Source: Sphingobacterium sp. GVS05A
GTDB lineage: Bacteria; Bacteroidota; Bacteroidia; Sphingobacteriales; Sphingobacteriaceae
Assembly: GCF_019969845.1 (NCBI RefSeq)
Contig: NZ_JAHXYR010000011.1
Location: 62,001 to 126,000, forward strand
DNA length: 64,000 nt
Direction: 5' to 3'
Shown here: positions 24,589-34,230 of the stretch, piece by piece
Layout: every line of letters starts with the position of its first letter
Position numbering within the stretch: the first letter of the stretch is position 1
Position numbers and translations under genes: made by a program
The notes under the pieces: model-generated
What the model was told of the DNA's origin: nothing
What the model saw: the letters and a program-made list of their open reading frames with translations, nothing else
Databases searched by the model: none

Positions 24589-27500
24589 ATGAAAATAACA
24601 AACTTCGCAGTAAAAAATTATCAGTTTACTCTGATCATATTCGTTCTTTTTGCAGTTGTTGGGCTGCTGACCTTGTTCACTATGCCCCGATCAGAAGATC
24701 CGACGACACATGCTCCCCAATATGTCATTACGGTCATCTATCCAGGTACAAGTCCCAAGGATATGGAAGAACAGGTAGTAAAACCGATCGAAAATAAAAT
24801 TTACGGACTGGACAATATTGAAAAGATCCTGACCTCTGTCGAAGACGGAGTAGCCGTCATACAGCCCAAATTCAGATATGGCGTTGACGTAGATAATAAA
24901 TATCAGGAGATCTCCACTGAAATCAATGCGTTAAAAAACAGCGAACTTCCCAAGGATATCTACCTGATAAAAACCGAAAAGATTGCATCTTCTGATGTTA
25001 AAATTATTCAGGTGGCTTTAATCTCCAATACTGCATCAGCCAAAGTCCTGCGCGATCATGCCGACATCCTCAAAACCAGGCTGGAGAAGATAACCGATCT
25101 AAAGGAAGTCAAATACGCCGGAATTCCAGAACAGGAGATTCGGATTGACATGCAATTGGACAAACTTGCACAGTTAAAAATACCACTTAATCTCGTCATC
25201 GGAAGTTTACAGAGCGAAGCCGCCGATATCCCCGGCGGAAGCATCAATCTCGATAGCAAAATATTCAATGTGAAAACCAGTGGTAAATTCAAAAATGTGG
25301 AAGATGTTGCCAACACTATTATTTATAACGCGAACGGAAAAATCATTTACTTAAAAGATGTCGCCGCCGTAAGCTATAAAGATGAAACCGTCAATCACAT
25401 CACACGGCTTAATGGGCAGCGATGCGTATTAGTCACCGCTGCGATGAAAGATAATGTCAACATTAGTACAGTAAAAGCGGAATATATGCCCGTATTGGAG
25501 GAATTCGACAAAGGTCTCCCAGAACATATTAAGATGGTAAAGAATTTTGATCAGGCTGATATGGTATCCAAACGTTTGGGACATCTGGGCTTTGATTTTG
25601 GACTTGCAATCCTCTTGGTTGTCATCACTCTGCTCCCGCTTGGATTCCGTGCCTCACTTATTGTCATGATCTCCATTCCTCTGTCTTTGGCGCTTGGCCT
25701 GATAGCCATGAACCTAATGGGGTATTCTCTTAATCAGCTCAGTATTGTAGGTTTGGTTGTGGCGTTGGGCCTCTTGGTGGATGACAGTATTGTTGTTGTC
25801 GAAAACATAGAACGTTGGCTTAGAGAGGGGCATTCAAAAAAAGATGCGATCCTAAAAGGCACTAAACAGATCGGCATCGCGGTGGTCGGCTGTACAGCAA
25901 CCCTGGTCATTGCATTTCTACCACTTGCTTTTCTACCCGATATCGCTGGTGAATTTATCCGTAGTTTGCCTGTCGCAGTGATCACAAGTGTTCTCGCTTC
26001 AATGCTGGTAGCGCTTTCATTGGTGCCCTTTTTGGGAAGCCGTATGTTGAAAAGCCATAGCCATAGCGACGGAAACTTTTTCCTGCAAAAACTACAGCAG
26101 TTTTTAAGCTTTTCCTATCGTCGTGTAATGCCTTTGGCCCTGACATGGCCTAAAGTTACTGTCGGTATATCTATTATCTTGAGCATACTTGCCTTCATGC
26201 TATTTCCATTTGCCGGTTTCAAACTCTTCCCAACGTCCGAAAAACCGATGTTCTTGATTAATATAAAGCTTCCTTTGCAAGCTAATATTCCGGAAAGTGA
26301 CCGCGTGACCAAACTTATTGAAAAAGAATTGAAAAATCATGAGCAGATTGTATACTACACCTCCAATGTAGGGAAAGGTAATCCTCAGATCTATTACAAC
26401 GTGCACCAACAGGATGTAAAGCCAGATTTTGCGCAGATATTTGTACAAATGAGCGATGAGACCAGCCCAAAATCTAAGCAAGAGCTCATTAAAACATTGC
26501 GAAAAAGATTCGCTGATTTTCCCCTCGCCAGAATTGAAATAAAGGATTTCGAACAGGGGACGCCTATTGAAGCGAATATTGTGGTTCGCATTTTTGGTGA
26601 ACAGCAGGATACCTTGCGTGCACTTTCCTTCCAAGTAGAAGAGATTTTACGGAAACATCCGGGGACATTCTTTGTAAGCAATGAGCTTAATACCTACAAA
26701 TCTGATGTTAAGATAACTATTAACAAAGAAAAAGCACGTACGTTGGGCGTCCTGACCAGCGAGGTGGACAAGGTCATCCGCTTGGCGGTGGCAGGGCTCA
26801 ATGTAGGTGATTATATTGACAACAGAGGTGATACACGCAAAGTAGTCATCACCATTCCACGAGATAAATTTTCAGATCTAAATGCTTTGAAGGGGCTATA
26901 TGTTAACAACATCCAGGGGATACCGGTACAGGTCGACCAGATTGCATCCATGGGCTTCGAGACCTCTCCCACCGCTATCAATCATTTTAACAAGTCCCGA
27001 TTCGCCAAGGTGACTTCTCTCACCAAAGATGGTGTGTATGCCAATGATATTCTAAAAGATGTTATCCCGGCACTTGACAAACTAAAGATGCCGCCAGGAT
27101 ATTATTACAAATTATCAGGTGAGGCTGAGTCAGAAGGCGATGCCCTGGGAGGTAACTTCCTTTCGGTGATATTATTGAGTGGTTTCCTTTTTGTAGGCGT
27201 ACTTCTATTGCAATTTAAAACATTCAAGGGAATCATCATAGTATTATCCATCATACCATTGGGTATTCTTGGTGGTGTAATTTTGTTGTTAATGACCGGC
27301 AACCCAATGTCATTGGTATCCATTATTGGTTTTATTGGTCTTTCGGGTATTCAAGTAAAAAACTCGTTATTACTTGTTGATTTTACCAACCAGCTCCGGG
27401 AGGAAGGTTATAGTATTGATGAGGCCGTCAATATGGCTGGGGAAACACGGTTTTTACCGGTGGTGTTGACTTCAATCACCGCTATCTGTGGGTTGCTTCC

Positions 27501-27663
27501 AATAGCTTTAAACCCTAATCCACTTATAGCACCTTTGGCAATTGTATTAATCGGCGGACTGATCAGTTCCACGATTTTATCCAGGATCGTTACTCCCGTA
27601 ATGTATAAGTTAATTCCGCCAAGATCAGAAGCGGAGGGTGAAAAAACGAAAGAAGTATTCTAA
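24589..27663 (+). CDS. RND efflux pump, inner-membrane permease (hydrophobic-amphiphilic efflux type)
   Basis: A 1024-residue proton-driven RND transporter with 12 predicted membrane helices and two large periplasmic loops. The proton-relay region shows VGLVVALGLLVDDSIVVVENIERWL near residues 385-410, as in AcrB-like pumps. The repeat in the second half has GFIGLSGIQVKNSLLLVDF. It likely exports drugs, dyes or lipids. Expression is likely repressed by the upstream TetR protein acting at operator 2. A hairpin region at 27712-27775 follows the operon. Confidence 0.92.
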   Translation: MKITNFAVKNYQFTLIIFVLFAVVGLLTLFTMPRSEDPTTHAPQYVITVIYPGTSPKDMEEQVVKPIENKIYGLDNIEKILTSVEDGVAVIQPKFRYGVDVDNKYQEISTEINALKNSELPKDIYLIKTEKIASSDVKIIQVALISNTASAKVLRDHADILKTRLEKITDLKEVKYAGIPEQEIRIDMQLDKLAQLKIPLNLVIGSLQSEAADIPGGSINLDSKIFNVKTSGKFKNVEDVANTIIYNANGKIIYLKDVAAVSYKDETVNHITRLNGQRCVLVTAAMKDNVNISTVKAEYMPVLEEFDKGLPEHIKMVKNFDQADMVSKRLGHLGFDFGLAILLVVITLLPLGFRASLIVMISIPLSLALGLIAMNLMGYSLNQLSIVGLVVALGLLVDDSIVVVENIERWLREGHSKKDAILKGTKQIGIAVVGCTATLVIAFLPLAFLPDIAGEFIRSLPVAVITSVLASMLVALSLVPFLGSRMLKSHSHSDGNFFLQKLQQFLSFSYRRVMPLALTWPKVTVGISIILSILAFMLFPFAGFKLFPTSEKPMFLINIKLPLQANIPESDRVTKLIEKELKNHEQIVYYTSNVGKGNPQIYYNVHQQDVKPDFAQIFVQMSDETSPKSKQELIKTLRKRFADFPLARIEIKDFEQGTPIEANIVVRIFGEQQDTLRALSFQVEEILRKHPGTFFVSNELNTYKSDVKITINKEKARTLGVLTSEVDKVIRLAVAGLNVGDYIDNRGDTRKVVITIPRDKFSDLNALKGLYVNNIQGIPVQVDQIASMGFETSPTAINHFNKSRFAKVTSLTKDGVYANDILKDVIPALDKLKMPPGYYYKLSGEAESEGDALGGNFLSVILLSGFLFVGVLLLQFKTFKGIIIVLSIIPLGILGGVILLLMTGNPMSLVSIIGFIGLSGIQVKNSLLLVDFTNQLREEGYSIDEAVNMAGETRFLPVVLTSITAICGLLPIALNPNPLIAPLAIVLIGGLISSTILSRIVTPVMYKLIPPRSEAEGEKTKEVF

Positions 27664-27711
27664 AAATAGGCTTCTCAAGTGTAAATCAGTTCGACTAGCA
27701 TATAACATAGG

Positions 27712-27775
27712 CTCATTGAGATAAAGGCTACCGACGATGTTCAATGAGGTATATCGAGCATCCGGTAGCCTTTAT
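27712..27775 (+). terminator. Overlapping hairpins after the efflux operon
   Basis: Arms ATAAAGGCTACCG (27721-27733) and CGGTAGCCTTTAT (27763-27775) give a 13-bp stem, extended inwards by GATGTTC/GAGCATC. A second pair, CTCATTGA (27712-27719) with TCAATGAG (27741-27748), crosses the first. The two are either exclusive or form a pseudoknot. No clear T tract follows. The 331-base gap 27664-27994 otherwise holds only the desaturase promoter region. Confidence 0.55.
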
Positions 27776-27994
27776 GGTTATTGGTTACGATTACTTGCCT
27801 AAAGCTTTTGACTTTTTGAGATATATGCTATACTAAAGCTATGCTCATCCTATATGACCTTAGAATTTTTCCAGTTGTGATGAAATTTAACTTTATTTAT
27901 ACATTGATGATCAATTATATTTTGTAACTTCACATCAACCAATCACTAAAGATTGGAAATTAAGTACAAGCATATTTCCCGCGTAAAAAATCAA

Positions 27995-29056
27995 ATGTCC
28001 CAATCTGTTAAATTCGACAATGTAAATACATTGTTTTCTAAAGCTTTAAAGCAAAAAATCAATCACTATTTTGTAAATTCATCAAAACAAAAAACTGGCA
28101 ATCGAAGAATTTATTTGAAAGCTTCCATTCTATTGACCACCTTTATCCTGCTCTATATTCTTTTGGTATTCGTTCCGCTTCATTGGAGCATTGCTATCTT
28201 ATTATGCGCCATTTTCGGAGCCAATCTTGCTGCAATAGGCTTCAATATTATGCACGATGCGGGCCACAATTCGTTTTCGGACAATAAACGACTGAATACC
28301 GTACTGTCCTATTCACTCAATCTCTTAGGAGGCAACATTTATTTTTGGAAACTCAAACACAATATTGCCCATCATACCTATACCAATATCGACGGTGAAG
28401 ATCACGATATCGAGGTCAAATTCATGCGCATACACCATGATCAAAAATTAAAAAAGCATCACCGCTATCAGCGCTTTTACTTTCCGCTGTTATACGGAAT
28501 CTCCTATCTCGCCTGGATCTTTTATCAGGATTATGAAAAATACTTCCGCGGCCGTATGGGCAATGATAAGGAGCAGTTTCATTTTCCTGTCAGGGAGCGT
28601 GTTATTTTTTGGGTAAGTAAGCTGATCCACTTTACGCTATTTGTGGTTGTTCCTATAATATTTGTCGGCTGGCTGCCTACGCTACTTGGTCTATTGATCG
28701 CCGGTGTAGTGTGTGGAATGAGCCTGGCAACTGTATTCCAATTGGCCCATGTCGTTTCGGGAACAGAATTCAAGACCATAGAAGCCTCACGGGTGGATGA
28801 AGAATGGATGATTCATCAGATCCAGTCAACAGCTAATTTCGCTACCAAGAGCAAAGTATTGACCTGGTTGCTGGGAGGTCTTAATTTTCAGGTAGAACAT
28901 CACCTATTTCCAAAGATTAGCCATGTGCATTACCCAGCGCTTAATCGCATTGTGAAACAAACATGCAAGGAGTATAAATTACAATATAACGAATTTAAAA
29001 CATTCTGGGCAGCTTTCAGATCGCATGTCGGAGTCATTCATGCGATGTCCAAATAA
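27995..29056 (+). CDS. Fatty acid desaturase (acyl-CoA/linoleoyl-type front-end family)
   Basis: A 353-residue membrane desaturase. I chose the ATG at 27995 over the in-frame TTG at 27953 because homologues begin with an S-x-V-K-F-D segment right after Met. The three histidine boxes are visible: HDAGHNS, HNIAHHTYTN and QVEHHLF, which hold the di-iron centre. The last one (Q-x-x-H-H) marks the front-end/linoleoyl-CoA desaturase group. Four hydrophobic helices flank the boxes. It introduces double bases in membrane lipid acyl chains, probably for fluidity control. It is convergent with the next gene. Confidence 0.88.
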   Translation: MSQSVKFDNVNTLFSKALKQKINHYFVNSSKQKTGNRRIYLKASILLTTFILLYILLVFVPLHWSIAILLCAIFGANLAAIGFNIMHDAGHNSFSDNKRLNTVLSYSLNLLGGNIYFWKLKHNIAHHTYTNIDGEDHDIEVKFMRIHHDQKLKKHHRYQRFYFPLLYGISYLAWIFYQDYEKYFRGRMGNDKEQFHFPVRERVIFWVSKLIHFTLFVVVPIIFVGWLPTLLGLLIAGVVCGMSLATVFQLAHVVSGTEFKTIEASRVDEEWMIHQIQSTANFATKSKVLTWLLGGLNFQVEHHLFPKISHVHYPALNRIVKQTCKEYKLQYNEFKTFWAAFRSHVGVIHAMSK

Positions 29057-29102
29057 GCTGAACTCCATTTTATGATGAAGCTCCGTTAGGAATAGGCAAT
29101 AA

Positions 29103-29153
29103 TTAAGGCTCCTTTTTCTGCTCAGATAGATTGTGCAAGAAAAGGAGCCTTAA
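29103..29153. terminator. Bidirectional hairpin terminator after the desaturase gene
   Basis: TTAAGGCTCCTTTT (29103 onward) pairs with AAAAGGAGCCTTAA (ending 29153) over an internal loop of about 20 bases. It lies between the convergent desaturase gene and the 148-residue membrane protein gene, and the A/T-rich ends fit both strands. Confidence 0.7.
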
Positions 29154-29169
29154 TACGATATAGAGGTTA

Positions 29170-29616
29170 TTAATGATGTCTTCGCATCGCTTTTATGGCC
29201 AGCCCGGCTGCCATTCCGCCGATGACATACCAGGCTACCGTCATTATTTTTGTTCTTTCGGTCTTTTTTATCGGTTCAGTATCGAGTCCAACCTGCTTTG
29301 GGATTGTCAATGTTGCCAGGCCAACGACTGTACCAAGCAAGGCTCCTCTGAGAACGATATGTTTGTCGCCGCCATAACCGATCATGGTATACAACATTGC
29401 ATTTGAAGCAACATCAGCTCCAAAGGTTGCGGCCACTAGGGCATTCCCTTTTGGAGGTTCAAATCCTGCAGCACTTACCGTCTTTTTCATCGCTTCCTCG
29501 CCTACTTCATCAATTGCCGGAGCTTCTGTGTCAAATCTTTTTGCAACGCTATGGATTACATTGAGTATCACCGCTCCGATCAATCCACCCAGCATATTTC
29601 TGTTAAATACATTCAT
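29170..29616 (-). CDS. Small membrane protein of unknown function
   Basis: A 148-residue protein starting at the ATG at 29616 (a TTG at 29649 is a weaker alternative). It has a hydrophobic segment near the start (GGLIGAVILNVIHSV), two Gly-rich hydrophobic segments near the centre and end (ALLGTVVGLATL, VIGGMAAGLAIKAM), and a basic RRHH tail. No family is recognised. It may be an inner-membrane protein with three or four short helices. Confidence 0.6.
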   Translation of the reverse strand: MNVFNRNMLGGLIGAVILNVIHSVAKRFDTEAPAIDEVGEEAMKKTVSAAGFEPPKGNALVAATFGADVASNAMLYTMIGYGGDKHIVLRGALLGTVVGLATLTIPKQVGLDTEPIKKTERTKIMTVAWYVIGGMAAGLAIKAMRRHH

Positions 29617-29721
29617 TATTTTATGTGTTAATTTCTCTACGTCCTGCAAATTTGCTTGCAGGTTACTTTGAGAACATAGGGCAATACAGAATAGTTCAGA
29701 TTGTTGTAATTATTCGCTCCG

Positions 29722-30468
29722 CTAGGTGCTTCCGGGGGATTTATGTATATGATCTTGCTTCTTCCTCCTGAGCCTATAAAATCCGAGCAGTATGCGGTCA
29801 TAAAAAAGTGCAATCAGTAATATGACGACAGGTAATAATAGCGTCTTTCTTTCAAACCACCCGTATACAAAAGCCCCTATAATACCGCCTAAGAAAAAAC
29901 CGCCAATGATGATCACCTTGAGTAGGATGCCTCGTCTTAAACGTTTGCGCTCATTTATTTTCTTATAGAAAATAGCTTGAGATAGCTCAATTCCCAAGTC
30001 TGTAAACAATCCCGTTAAATGCGTGGTGCGAACGACAGACCCGGATATTTTAGTTACCAAAGCATTTTGCAAACCCATAGCGAGCAAAAGTGTGCAGGAC
30101 AGCCAAACAGAGGCGGTGGAAAAGGAGAAATTAAAAAATGATACAAATGCAAGTAAACTAATTTCAATACCAATGGGTAAACTATACGAAAAATGTGCCT
30201 TTCCCCGCGATGTAAGTTCCATTGTTGTATTGGCAACAAATGCGCCCAATAAAAAGGAAATAACATATAGTATACTCAGCAAGGCAAACATGTAATTATT
30301 TCGATAAAGCTCCTCTGAAAAAAAGGCGAAGTGGCCCGTTACATTTGTAGTCAATGTTTTAAAGGAAAGCACCCCTACTATATTTACTACTCCGGCTACT
30401 ACGGACAATAATGCAGCTAATTGTACATTATGGATATAATTTCGCCCTTTATCTCGATGCCTAAACAT
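29722..30468 (-). CDS. DUF1275 (YoaK-like) membrane protein
   Basis: A 248-residue inner-membrane protein with six or seven hydrophobic segments and the DUF1275 landmarks: AGVVNIVGVLSF near the start, NVTGHFAFF, and the Gly-rich GLQNALVTKISGSVVRTTHLTG segment. Members of this family are widespread, but their transport substrate is unknown. It is divergent from the GAF gene. Confidence 0.8.
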   Translation of the reverse strand: MFRHRDKGRNYIHNVQLAALLSVVAGVVNIVGVLSFKTLTTNVTGHFAFFSEELYRNNYMFALLSILYVISFLLGAFVANTTMELTSRGKAHFSYSLPIGIEISLLAFVSFFNFSFSTASVWLSCTLLLAMGLQNALVTKISGSVVRTTHLTGLFTDLGIELSQAIFYKKINERKRLRRGILLKVIIIGGFFLGGIIGAFVYGWFERKTLLLPVVILLIALFYDRILLGFYRLRRKKQDHIHKSPGST

Positions 30469-30602
30469 AATGCTGTTTTCACCCGCTAATTTATTGAAAC
30501 TACCTTTTGCAATGGTGTAAAAGATAAGCCCAATTTACCTTTTTTATTAACGAAAAGCAATAAATAGACAATCTATCCATTGAAGAACCATTTACCTAAG
30601 AT

Positions 30603-30637
30603 TTTGCTATTCAATCCGTGATTATTTTATACTTTTG
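30603..30637 (+). promoter_or_regulatory. Promoter of the GAF-domain gene
   Basis: TTTG at 30603-30606 and TACTTTTG at 30630-30637 are separated by 23 bases and match the Bacteroidota promoter pattern. The start codon of the GAF gene lies 41 bases downstream. Confidence 0.5.
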
Positions 30638-30678
30638 TGTAAACCCAATAATTAGCTAATTTTTCAGAAACAAGCGCT

Positions 30679-33009
30679 ATGCAGTTTAACTTCACCTTTG
30701 ATTCCAGTCCTTTTAAGACGCTGATTGCTTTTCATAAGATTATCAAATCTTTTGAGGAAACGGCATTGTCCGAAGTTGAATTCCAGGCTACTTATGCTAA
30801 ATCTTTACTGGAAGAAATCAAAAAATATCCGGCACTTGTCAACGGTATCGAAAATACAGCGGATTTACATCCTTATGAGCCTATTATCAAAGTCCTTTTG
30901 GCGGATCTATTTCCAAGATCACTGACGAAAAATGAAATCAAGGCCATTACAATTCCGTTCTATTTATATACCTTCAATCATAGCGAACGCTTAGACAATA
31001 TCCTCCGTGATGCAGGGGATCATTATGATTTTAGCTACCGTGATATCTCTTCGGATACCTATTATATTCTGAATTGCTGTATGATCATCAGTCAGTATTT
31101 TGGCGTTAAAGTGGATGCCATGGATACGCCGATATTCTTGGATATTCCGGATAAAAATAATATTATGCACCATTACAGGGTGCTTTTCAATGCGGATTTT
31201 ATGGATATTATTCCTACAGATCGCGCAGTGCAACTTTCTCAGGAAGACATTATTGAGTTGATTGACAATTTTTCGGATATAGCTCTGTGGAAATCCAAAT
31301 TTCCTGAACAAAGCTGGATATTAAAAGGTTTTTCCATTATGACCCTTTTTGATGCGACCACGGAGAATGCTGTGTCGAGTTTCAAAAGTAACTTATTGCT
31401 CGAAGATAAGGCGGCCCAGATGGAAGAGATTCAAGATATTTTCAGATCCATTTACAAAATAGACGATCTGCGAATCGGATTGACCTCCTTTGAAAAAGTT
31501 AGGGAGGAGTTTAATTTGAGAATTGTCGAAAAGCAGCTGTACAGCCATCTTCTTTACGATTCTACCATAGCCGAATGTGAGGAAATGCTCTGTAACGAAA
31601 CATTGGAAAGCCTGCTAAGTAAAGAAGAACTTTTGGTTGTTCCGGACATCGATAAATTACCCACCACGGACCCTAAAAAAGCGTTTTTTATCAACAAACT
31701 GAAACAGCAACATGTGAAGAGTTTTATCTTTGCCCCCCTGATACAAGGCGACAAAGTACTCGGCATATTGGAAATGTCCTCCTCCAAGGTGCGCGCACTG
31801 AACTCGGTTAATGCCAATAAACTCAACTTTATCTTACCTTTTATCAAAGACAAAGTATCCAAAGCATTTTCTGAAACGGAGAATCAGATTGAAGCGATCA
31901 TCCAAAAGGAATATACCTCGATTCATCCCAGTGTCAAATGGCGTTTTCAGGAAGAGGCAATCCGTTACCTCAATGATAGAGCCTTTGGAAAGGATTATAC
32001 TTTACAGGAAATCGTCTTTGAACACGTATATGCACTCTATGGCCAGATTGACGTGCAGGGCTCTTCGGAATCCCGCAATCAGGCCATTAAGCAGGATCTG
32101 ATTCATCAGGTGACTGATTTGATCGAGCTGTTTACCGCCATCAATCAAGAACATAGATTGCCGCTGTTTGAGCAGAAAATCTTCGACTTGGAGCGAAATC
32201 TCGAAACGCTTGATCACTCCTTGTCAAACGATACCGAACAGGTTATTCTGGATCATTTTAATATCGAAGTACATCCCATTCTGGACAACTTCCGCAAAAA
32301 CAATAAAAATAGTTCCATTGTCAAGACGATCAATGCCTATTTCGACCGGATAAATCCGGCTATTGGCGGACTTTATGAGGCGCGACAAGATTACGACAAC
32401 TCGATCACACTGATCAATAAAAAGCTGGTCACGATCCTTGACGAAAAGCAGCTAGAGGCGCAGGAATACTTCCCGCATTATTACGAGCGTTATAAGACTG
32501 ACGGTATTGAGCATAACATGTTTATCGGCGCTTCCATCGCACCGGACAAAAATTTTGAGCTCTATTACCTCAAAAATTTACGTTTGTGGCAGTTGCAGGT
32601 CATGTGTGAAATGGAAAGCCAGTTTAGGGTACTCCAACCCGAACTACCCCACCAGTTGGAGGTGACCTCCCTGATTTTGGTCTTTGCAACGCCGATTTCC
32701 ATCCGTTTCAAAATGGATGAAAAACAATTTGATATCGACGGATCCTACAATGTACGTTATGAAATCGCTAAAAAACGTATTGACAAGGCGAAGATCAAAG
32801 GCTCGACAGAACGTATTACACAAAAAGGTAAACTTGTCATTGTCTATTCCTATGGACATGAAGAGACCGAATACTTGGGTTATATCAACTTGCTTCAGCA
32901 CAAGGGTTTATTAAATGACGATATCGAAAAATTTGAAGTCGAGGACTTACAGGGACTGATCGGTCTTAAAGCTATTCGTGTTGGATTTAAGGTGCAGGAT
33001 AATTTTTGA
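30679..33009 (+). CDS. Large GAF-domain protein
   Basis: A 776-residue cytoplasmic protein. A GAF domain is recognisable around residues 250-395 (SFIFAPLIQGDKVLGILEMSS). No HTH, kinase or cyclase domain is visible in the flanks, which are mostly helical with a charged coiled-coil region around 470-600. It has no signal peptide or membrane segment. Such large GAF-only proteins are Bacteroidota-specific and functionally uncharacterised. It stands alone between a promoter at 30603-30637 and a terminator at 33046-33076. Confidence 0.75.
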   Translation: MQFNFTFDSSPFKTLIAFHKIIKSFEETALSEVEFQATYAKSLLEEIKKYPALVNGIENTADLHPYEPIIKVLLADLFPRSLTKNEIKAITIPFYLYTFNHSERLDNILRDAGDHYDFSYRDISSDTYYILNCCMIISQYFGVKVDAMDTPIFLDIPDKNNIMHHYRVLFNADFMDIIPTDRAVQLSQEDIIELIDNFSDIALWKSKFPEQSWILKGFSIMTLFDATTENAVSSFKSNLLLEDKAAQMEEIQDIFRSIYKIDDLRIGLTSFEKVREEFNLRIVEKQLYSHLLYDSTIAECEEMLCNETLESLLSKEELLVVPDIDKLPTTDPKKAFFINKLKQQHVKSFIFAPLIQGDKVLGILEMSSSKVRALNSVNANKLNFILPFIKDKVSKAFSETENQIEAIIQKEYTSIHPSVKWRFQEEAIRYLNDRAFGKDYTLQEIVFEHVYALYGQIDVQGSSESRNQAIKQDLIHQVTDLIELFTAINQEHRLPLFEQKIFDLERNLETLDHSLSNDTEQVILDHFNIEVHPILDNFRKNNKNSSIVKTINAYFDRINPAIGGLYEARQDYDNSITLINKKLVTILDEKQLEAQEYFPHYYERYKTDGIEHNMFIGASIAPDKNFELYYLKNLRLWQLQVMCEMESQFRVLQPELPHQLEVTSLILVFATPISIRFKMDEKQFDIDGSYNVRYEIAKKRIDKAKIKGSTERITQKGKLVIVYSYGHEETEYLGYINLLQHKGLLNDDIEKFEVEDLQGLIGLKAIRVGFKVQDNF

Positions 33010-33045
33010 GTGACCAAGATAAAAATTGAATTAACTGTCCATGAT

Positions 33046-33076
33046 AATAAAGGCTCATCCTTAATGAGTCTTTATT
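33046..33076. terminator. Hairpin terminator between the GAF and HxlR genes
   Basis: AATAAAGGCTCAT (33046-33058) pairs with ATGAGTCTTTATT (33064-33076) over a 5-base loop, with one mismatch. It lies between convergent genes and can serve both. Confidence 0.65.
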
Positions 33077-33090
33077 GATTTAGCCACCTA

Positions 33091-33408
33091 TTAAAACTTA
33101 TGATTTAAACCAAATTGTATAATTTGATTGATCACCGGAAGCAGTTCTTTTCCTATATCTGTCAGCGTATATTCCACTTTTGGAGGGATTTCAGCAAAGG
33201 ATCTTTTATGGACGAATCCCTTATCGCATAAAAACTTAAGTTGACTGATTAGCATTTTTTCACTGATCCCTACAATACAACGTTTAAGTTCTCCGTAGCG
33301 GATTGTCCGTTCATTGATCTGGAAAATTATCAACATGGTCCATTTTCCACCGATGATTTCAAGCGTTTTTCGTAGCGGGCAGTTCTCGTCAGAAATATTT
33401 ATATTCAT
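33091..33408 (-). CDS. HxlR family transcriptional regulator
   Basis: A 105-residue winged-helix protein with NCPLRKTLEIIGGKWTMLII and the GISEKMLISQLKFLCDKGFV helix pair. It has a single conserved N-terminal Cys (Cys10) of the type that senses oxidants in HxlR relatives. It is divergent from the NTF2-like gene, and an inverted repeat at 33447-33473 lies in the shared gap. Confidence 0.88.
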   Translation of the reverse strand: MNINISDENCPLRKTLEIIGGKWTMLIIFQINERTIRYGELKRCIVGISEKMLISQLKFLCDKGFVHKRSFAEIPPKVEYTLTDIGKELLPVINQIIQFGLNHKF

Positions 33409-33446
33409 TTTATCTAATTGACAGTCAGTTATTCTTAATCTGAGGT

Positions 33447-33473
33447 AAGTACCCTACTTATAGGTAGGTACTT
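33447..33473. promoter_or_regulatory. Inverted repeat in the HxlR/NTF2-like divergent gap
   Basis: AAGTACC (33447-33453) and GGTACTT (33467-33473) are perfect arms around 13 bases. Including CTAC and GTA the dyad nearly spans the site, with one bulged C. This fits an HxlR-type operator controlling both genes. Confidence 0.5.
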
Positions 33474-33536
33474 GTATATAAGAAGGCTAAGTTAGACATT
33501 TGTACAATATTAATACAGTTTAAAAGTTAAAATAAT

Positions 33537-33941
33537 ATGTCAAACAATGTAACGATCGTTCAGTCTTATTTTGATGCAGTAGGTAAAGGAGACTTTGATA
33601 CAGTAGGAAGTCTATTTGCAGATGATATCCTCTGGCATCAGCCTGGCAATGGGATTCAATCCGGTACCTATACGGGAAAAGAGGCCGTGTTTGTCCATTT
33701 GGGGAATTTTATGAAATGGAGCAACGGTACTTTTGCCATTGACCGAATAGAATACCTAAGCAATAATGCAGATCTTGTCATTGCTGCAATCCACTTTAAA
33801 GCAGAAAAGGGAGATCAACAACTCGCCATGAAAGGTATGGACCTATTGAGGATCGAAGACAGCAAGATAAAAGAAGTGTGGTTGTTTTCGGAAATAATAG
33901 TAGATGAAGATGCTTTCTGGAATGCCGCTTCAAAAGATTAG
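33537..33941 (+). CDS. NTF2-like / SnoaL-type protein
   Basis: A 134-residue NTF2-fold protein: VQSYFDAVGKGDFDTVGSLF at the start, then DDILWHQPGNG, typical of SnoaL-like proteins. It may be an isomerase, a small-molecule-binding protein or a protective protein. It is under likely HxlR control with the divergent gene. A hairpin at 33982-34012 follows. Confidence 0.8.
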   Translation: MSNNVTIVQSYFDAVGKGDFDTVGSLFADDILWHQPGNGIQSGTYTGKEAVFVHLGNFMKWSNGTFAIDRIEYLSNNADLVIAAIHFKAEKGDQQLAMKGMDLLRIEDSKIKEVWLFSEIIVDEDAFWNAASKD

Positions 33942-33981
33942 TCAAGGCTTTTCACACCTGCATAGCCATGTTCAACATGAA

Positions 33982-34012
33982 TGGAGGTTGGGCATTAAAT
34001 ACCCAACCATCC
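33982..34012 (+). terminator. Hairpin after the NTF2-like gene
   Basis: GGTTGGG (33986-33992) and CCCAACC pair over a 9-base loop, extended by TGG/CCA with one unpaired A. No T tract is visible. It lies 40 bases after the stop codon. A second dyad, CTTTCATGA (34141-34149) and TCATGAAAG (34162-34170), lies further on and could be an operator of the metal-efflux locus. Confidence 0.45.
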
Positions 34013-34216
34013 AAATCAATCAGCAGAAACGAAACTCTGTCACGTATAGAACGGCTTAGAGATCTATTCGTTTGGAAAAAGAAAAAACTGCTTACCAAGC
34101 CTGATAGCAGCCTGGTTAAATTGTCAATATATTAATATGGCTTTCATGACGTAGCTTTCTCTCATGAAAGAAAAAAAACTTTAGACAGCGCCGATACAGT
34201 GAATTATTTTTTTTAA

Positions 34217-34224
34217 TAACTTTG
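34217..34224 (+). promoter_or_regulatory. -7 box just before the metal-efflux locus
   Basis: TAACTTTG at 34217-34224 matches TAnnTTTG and ends only 6 bases before the ATG at 34231. Transcription would start at or very near the start codon. I see no good -33 box at the usual distance. Confidence 0.4.
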
Positions 34225-34230
34225 TCTAGG

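Noticed and set aside
27953..27994. TTG start 14 codons upstream of the desaturase ATG
   Set aside because: The extra residues do not resemble the family's N-terminus, and the ATG at 27995 gives the usual start.
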